Shown: positions 5,601 through 5,795 of the stretch, in pieces
How the letters are laid out: each line of letters opens with the position of its first letter
Position numbering within the stretch: position 1 is the stretch's first letter
Origin: Candidatus Cloacimonadota bacterium
GTDB lineage: Bacteria > Cloacimonadota > Cloacimonadia > JGIOTU-2
Assembly: GCA_014384665.1 (NCBI GenBank)
Contig: JACNFI010000079.1
Span: forward strand, 1 to 5,795
DNA: 5,795 bases
Reading direction: 5' to 3'
Program-made: the position numbers and the translations under genes
Notes under the pieces: generated by a model
Seen by the model: the letters and a program-made list of their open reading frames with translations, nothing else
Database searches by the model: none
Told to the model about the DNA's origin: nothing

Positions 5601-5795
5601 AGGAAATTTGGGTGAACAGGGCTCCGGTATCATAACCTGTTCAGAATTAGCAAATAAACCAACTTTACAAAGTTATGGATTTACTACCCCAAAATTTTTA
5701 AATAATATAAATTCTGCTTTGATTTTTGGTGAAGACCCTCTATTTGACAATAAACTTGATACTTATAATTGGCTGAATGGACTTGATTTTCTTCT
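2662..5795 (+). CDS. Multidomain Fe-S flavoprotein: GltD-like module fused to FdhA/NuoG-like domain (3' end cut by window)
   Basis: Probably a cytoplasmic electron-transfer subunit. The frame is open for 1044 residues to the window edge. Domains in order: [2Fe-2S] domain with C36, C47, C50 and C64; GltD-type cluster domain (HYADCIAPCTLKCP, C100/C104/C108, then RICPAFCEQEC, C147/C151/C155); FAD domain (GAGPAG 201-206, GGMLRYAIPEFRLP 230-243); NAD(P) domain (VIGGENTA 329-336); FAD closure (AGGE...ADG 480-498); CLECGC linker (579-584); 2x[4Fe-4S] ferredoxin domain (C628/631/634/638 and C671/674/677/681); FdhA/NuoG-type domain with its [4Fe-4S] ligands C707, C710, C714 and C741. ATG 2662 is the only ATG, GTG or TTG after the in-frame stop at 2638 and places the ferredoxin domain normally, yet no Shine-Dalgarno precedes it. 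The expected Mo ligand (Cys/Sec) and the C-V-K-G-R lysine are missing, and no in-frame TGA occurs, so formate dehydrogenase activity is doubtful. NuoE/NuoF-like partners would be expected beyond the window. Family is certain; exact function is not. Confidence 0.93.
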   Translation, partial: MSDIKIKLNGKITLAKENQTIFDIAEENGIEIPTLCYEKYLKPLGSCQLCLVEIKNEKDLALACATQVQKGMQIETDNEKVYSARKIALEKLLSDHYADCIAPCTLKCPVQVDIQGAIALIHNGLYHEAVKLIKEKLPLPLSVSRICPAFCEQECRRQLVDESIAIRQINRFAADKDLENAISRYIPEKKPGTGKEVVIIGAGPAGLTVAYFLTLEGHHCTIYDANPESGGMLRYAIPEFRLPKDILDKEIEQIEKLGVRIRNNVKLGHDFTLQFLEKEFDAIFLALGAQDELKMNIEGENLDGCFLGTEFLRQVIEKKIKKVGNIVAVIGGENTAVEIARTSLHLGAEKVMIIYSRTEELLLAEKNLIESAKEEGIEFHFLQRPTKILGKDKKIVGMQCVKMRLGEPDKDGPYHPVPLPNSEFIMKVDTVISAIGRVSDTKFLLNETSKINSKHLLLTKQGKLVVDEKTKQTNIDKIFAGGELTRGSSTAIEAVADGYIAAKSIHEFLSGKEISKLKQEFIIRKAKSVLELDSKEFEKYEKIPRIDSQIVEIKTRIKNFEEIEKTLSEEDIQKESERCLECGCSANQICKLRKYATDFGIDSTKFIGGEYHPIDESHPFILRDPNKCIKCGICVQTCFEIQGVGALGDIHQDFGAPVSPDFGKSLLETSCESCGKCIDICPVGALTSRNTQLKIAPISLSEIVTTCGLCGCGCQINYKSSGNLIVQAEAKESPITDNNVCFDARFGYEVLQSNARLKTPLIRKEHTLQKSTWEEVFQLISEKLPDLAPYCAIFANGNFTNEELFLINQIAKKFNIQKKFSWELNGSVIQDKLGINYSPNTTSDLLETDLIVLVGDVSHTLGIKILEAIRKGKKLLILNSEKNKFSKIANTQIQSKNYIEIFNQFAKYLIENRCHNIDSIVKSVENFAEYNHKLQTTIHKDEFYEFADILVKNRKVIFVYSESELGYHTQLAILNLSILKGNLGEQGSGIITCSELANKPTLQSYGFTTPKFLNNINSALIFGEDPLFDNKLDTYNWLNGLDFL

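Overview
The window comes from an AT-rich bacterial chromosome. It holds two long genes on the + strand, both cut by the window edges, separated by about 1.06 kb of non-coding DNA packed with hairpins and short-period repeats. The GroEL is clearly bacterial. The iron-sulfur/flavin fusion protein downstream suits an anaerobe or fermenter. Heptamer-rich intergenic repeats of this style are, from general knowledge, familiar in genomes of uncultivated bacterial phyla, but the phylum cannot be fixed from this sequence alone.

Layout. 1-1599: groEL, lacking only about nine N-terminal residues. 1624-1662: a perfect 11-bp inverted repeat that probably ends groEL transcription. 1663-2072: no convincing gene, but three further hairpin elements, including one that looks like an intrinsic terminator for leftward (minus-strand) transcription (1996-2039). 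2073-2428: a repeat block. Seven CAACYCG heptamers lead into two nearly identical 155-bp tandem units. Each unit contains five in-phase octamers (TAAATNNC), five heptamers of a CNNNCAA family on the minus strand, a GGTAACC centre, and then the same family on the plus strand. 2431-2661: AT-rich leader with no convincing promoter or Shine-Dalgarno site. 2662-5795: one uninterrupted reading frame of at least 1044 residues, open at the window end.

The fusion protein combines an N-terminal [2Fe-2S] domain, a GltD-like cysteine domain with FAD and NAD(P)-binding domains, a 2x[4Fe-4S] ferredoxin domain, and an FdhA/NuoG-type domain. The iron-sulfur ligands are intact, so it looks like an electron-transfer hub. 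The molybdenum site appears lost: there is no Cys or selenocysteine at the expected metal-ligand position, and the Lys of the C-V-K-G-R motif is replaced. The NAD(P)H-binding motif is also altered. The protein therefore more likely works like NuoG, as an electron conduit, than as a true formate dehydrogenase. Nothing in the window links groEL functionally to this protein; they appear to be separate transcription units.

The most unusual material is the repeat block. Its inverted heptamer arms would pair far better in a minus-strand RNA, through G-U wobbles, than in a plus-strand RNA, and a minus-strand terminator lies just beyond it. That makes a leftward structured transcript a testable idea.
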